From the NCBI RefSeq assembly GCF_040270295.1, contig NZ_JBELOE010000093.1: a stretch of DNA of 64,000 nucleotides. One strand, given 5' to 3'. This DNA comes from Catenovulum sediminis (lineage in GTDB: Bacteria > Pseudomonadota > Gammaproteobacteria > Enterobacterales > Alteromonadaceae). This document shows positions 63,759 to 64,000 of this stretch, in pieces (position 1 is the first letter of the stretch; each line of letters begins with the position of its first letter). The translations under genes were made by a program, and so were the position numbers. The notes below the pieces were generated by a model that made no database searches, was not told the DNA's origin, and worked only from the letters and a program-made list of their open reading frames with translations.

Positions 63759-64000
63759 ATGGAAAAATTAGCTTATAAAAATTATGAGAATTTACTTTCT
63801 AAAGAACTTACGCCTTTTGAATATTTAAAAATAGCCAACAACTACCTGTCCAATTCATTTTATGAAAAGGATGGACGAGAAATGGTTATCCGAGCACTTG
63901 CTCATAAACAACATTTTGAGCCTAATCAGAAACTATTAAAAAATCTAGTCAGAAAGTCAGGCTTGTACCCTTATTTGAATAAGCACTTTGCTGATGTTAG
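63759..64000 (+). CDS. Start of a downstream gene, possibly the HamB-like helicase (cut by window end)
   Basis: About 80 residues (MEKLAYKNYENLLSKELTPF...) begin two bases after the preceding stop and run off the window. Segments GREMVIRALAHKQHF and KSGLYPYLNKHF resemble the N-terminal helical region of helicases partnered with HamA-type proteins, by memory of that family. No helicase motif lies within the visible part, so the call is tentative. Confidence 0.55.
   Translation, partial: MEKLAYKNYENLLSKELTPFEYLKIANNYLSNSFYEKDGREMVIRALAHKQHFEPNQKLLKNLVRKSGLYPYLNKHFADV

Overview
The window looks like a chromosomal segment of a marine gammaproteobacterium, most likely an Alteromonadales relative. 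The support is gene content and order: an arginine-succinyltransferase (ast) operon followed by a DUF1338 gene, mfd directly followed by csiV, the divergent syd/queF pair, ppnN, an NAD-type isocitrate dehydrogenase facing ppc, aroA, a 4.5S (SRP) RNA gene, several GGDEF proteins and a TonB-dependent receptor. The DNA is moderately AT-rich and densely coding.

Layout. 1-5.6 kb: arginine catabolism (astC-astA-astD, minus strand), a small unknown gene and a DUF1338 oxygenase-like gene. 5.6-13.7 kb: mfd, csiV, then a four-gene plus-strand cluster (AI-2E-type permease, amidoligase, class-I glutamine amidotransferase, YqaA-like membrane protein). 13.7-20.5 kb: a KefB-type antiporter, two diguanylate cyclases, a small coiled-coil protein, syd and queF. 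20.8-25.7 kb: ppnN, a short-chain dehydrogenase, an HDOD-like protein and NAD-isocitrate dehydrogenase. 25.7-30.5 kb: ppc and aroA separated by an array of REP-like hairpins. 30.7 kb: SRP RNA. 31-33.7 kb: an ECF42-type sigma factor with its YCII/DGPF partner genes and a candidate target promoter. 33.7-35.6 kb: an Rrf2 regulator facing a frameshifted thioredoxin-reductase-like gene and a deleted methyltransferase. 35.7-44.8 kb: MFS, three LysR regulators, hydrolase, GNAT, YdcZ, nitroreductase and DsbA-like genes. 44.8-48.8 kb: a zinc module (ZnuD-like receptor and His-rich lipoprotein) behind two Zur-like boxes. 48.9-55.8 kb: a PAS-GGDEF protein, a hydrolase-like protein, a 5'-nucleotidase lipoprotein and an FG-GAP/ASPIC lipoprotein.

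55.8-64 kb is accessory in character: a HipA-like kinase/DUF3037 pair, a 5'-nucleotidase, a methyltransferase plus HNH-LexA-like fusion, two transposase scraps, a gene-poor AT-rich stretch, and at the right edge the start of a probable defence operon. Its first gene joins an N-terminal DUF4297/Cap4-type nuclease to a C-terminal region that resembles Hachiman HamA with a degenerate catalytic site; its second gene (cut by the window end) may be the helicase partner. Three perfect 11-bp tandem repeats carrying Shine-Dalgarno sequence sit in its leader. I regard this as the best candidate for an undescribed system here, with the HNH-LexA-like/methyltransferase pair second.
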